From: Muribaculaceae bacterium
Lineage (GTDB): Bacteria > Bacteroidota > Bacteroidia > Bacteroidales > Muribaculaceae
Reading direction: 5' to 3'
Length of the DNA: 5,630 nucleotides
Assembly (NCBI GenBank): GCA_029062725.1
Contig: JAIDPP010000383.1
Span: forward strand, 1-5,630
The notes under the pieces are model-generated. The model was not told the DNA's origin and searched no databases. It saw only the letters and a program-made list of their open reading frames with translations. The position numbers and the translations under genes are program-made. Shown piece by piece: positions 5,551 to 5,630 of the stretch. Position 1 is the first letter of the stretch. Each line of letters begins with the position of its first letter.

Positions 5551-5630
5551 ATGAGAGATAGAATTTATCTTTGTCTCGCTCACATGAGCGGCAATGAAAT
5601 GCAATATATTAAGGAGGCCTTCGACACCAA
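5551..5630 (+). CDS. DegT/DnrJ/EryC1/StrS-family sugar aminotransferase, N-terminal fragment (cut by window edge)
   Basis: Only the first 26 codons are present: they begin MRDRIYLCLAHMSGNE and continue to YIKEAFDT. The pattern I-Y-L-x-x-x-H-M-S-G-N-E followed by Y-I-x-E-A-F-D-T is the typical N-terminus of PglE-like PLP-dependent aminotransferases, which convert UDP-4-keto-6-deoxy sugars to 4-amino sugars. The PLP lysine and other catalytic residues lie beyond the window and cannot be checked. The ATG is 18 bp after the sugar transferase stop, consistent with one operon. The usual Pro-Pro (or similar) before the His-Met is Leu-Ala here, a minor difference. A generic DegT enzyme acting on another keto sugar is the alternative. 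Confidence 0.85.
   Translation, partial: MRDRIYLCLAHMSGNEMQYIKEAFDT

Noticed and set aside
5191..5604. Minus-strand open frame opposite the sugar transferase and aminotransferase genes
   Set aside because: It overlaps two well-supported plus-strand genes and its translation shows no domain.

Overview
The window is an internal segment of a surface-polysaccharide (capsule or O-antigen type) biosynthesis cluster, with every gene on the + strand. It most resembles a member of the Bacteroidales (Bacteroidota). The reasons are the moderate GC content, the AT-rich intergenic leaders that mostly lack a classical Shine-Dalgarno, and the pairing of a short PglC-type sugar transferase with a PglE-type aminotransferase. 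This assignment rests on style, not on a phylogenetic marker. Neither end of the cluster is present: the first gene has lost its 5' end and the last gene has only 26 complete codons.

Left part (1-2509): a tight three-gene acyl module. A 5'-truncated AMP-forming acyl ligase is followed 3 bp later by a free-standing acyl carrier protein (ACP), and 17 bp later by a KASIII/FabH-like ketoacyl-ACP synthase with an intact Cys-His-Asn triad. Together they could activate a carboxylic acid, load it on the ACP and perhaps extend it by two carbons. In this setting the likely use is to make an acyl group that decorates a sugar.

Middle part (2510-4917): this region is visibly more AT-rich. It holds a GT4-family glycosyltransferase, a metallo-beta-lactamase-fold hydrolase with all metal ligands present, an unrecognised 100-residue acidic protein, and a 180-bp stretch with no convincing gene. 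An exact 18-bp tandem duplication spans the stop codon of the glycosyltransferase. A separate 20-bp near-repeat links the gap after the ketosynthase gene to the 3' end of the hydrolase gene.

Right part (4918-5630): GC rises again. A complete 204-residue phosphoglycosyl transferase of the PglC/WcaJ-C-terminal type, which starts glycan assembly on undecaprenyl phosphate, is followed 18 bp later by the first codons of a DegT/DnrJ/EryC1/StrS aminotransferase. This pair suggests that the first sugar of the repeat unit is a 4-amino-4,6-dideoxy sugar, whose amine is one possible acceptor for the acyl group made by the left-hand module. The ketoreductase, N-acyltransferase, flippase and polymerase that such a pathway would need are not in the window. 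The whole-pathway picture is therefore inference.
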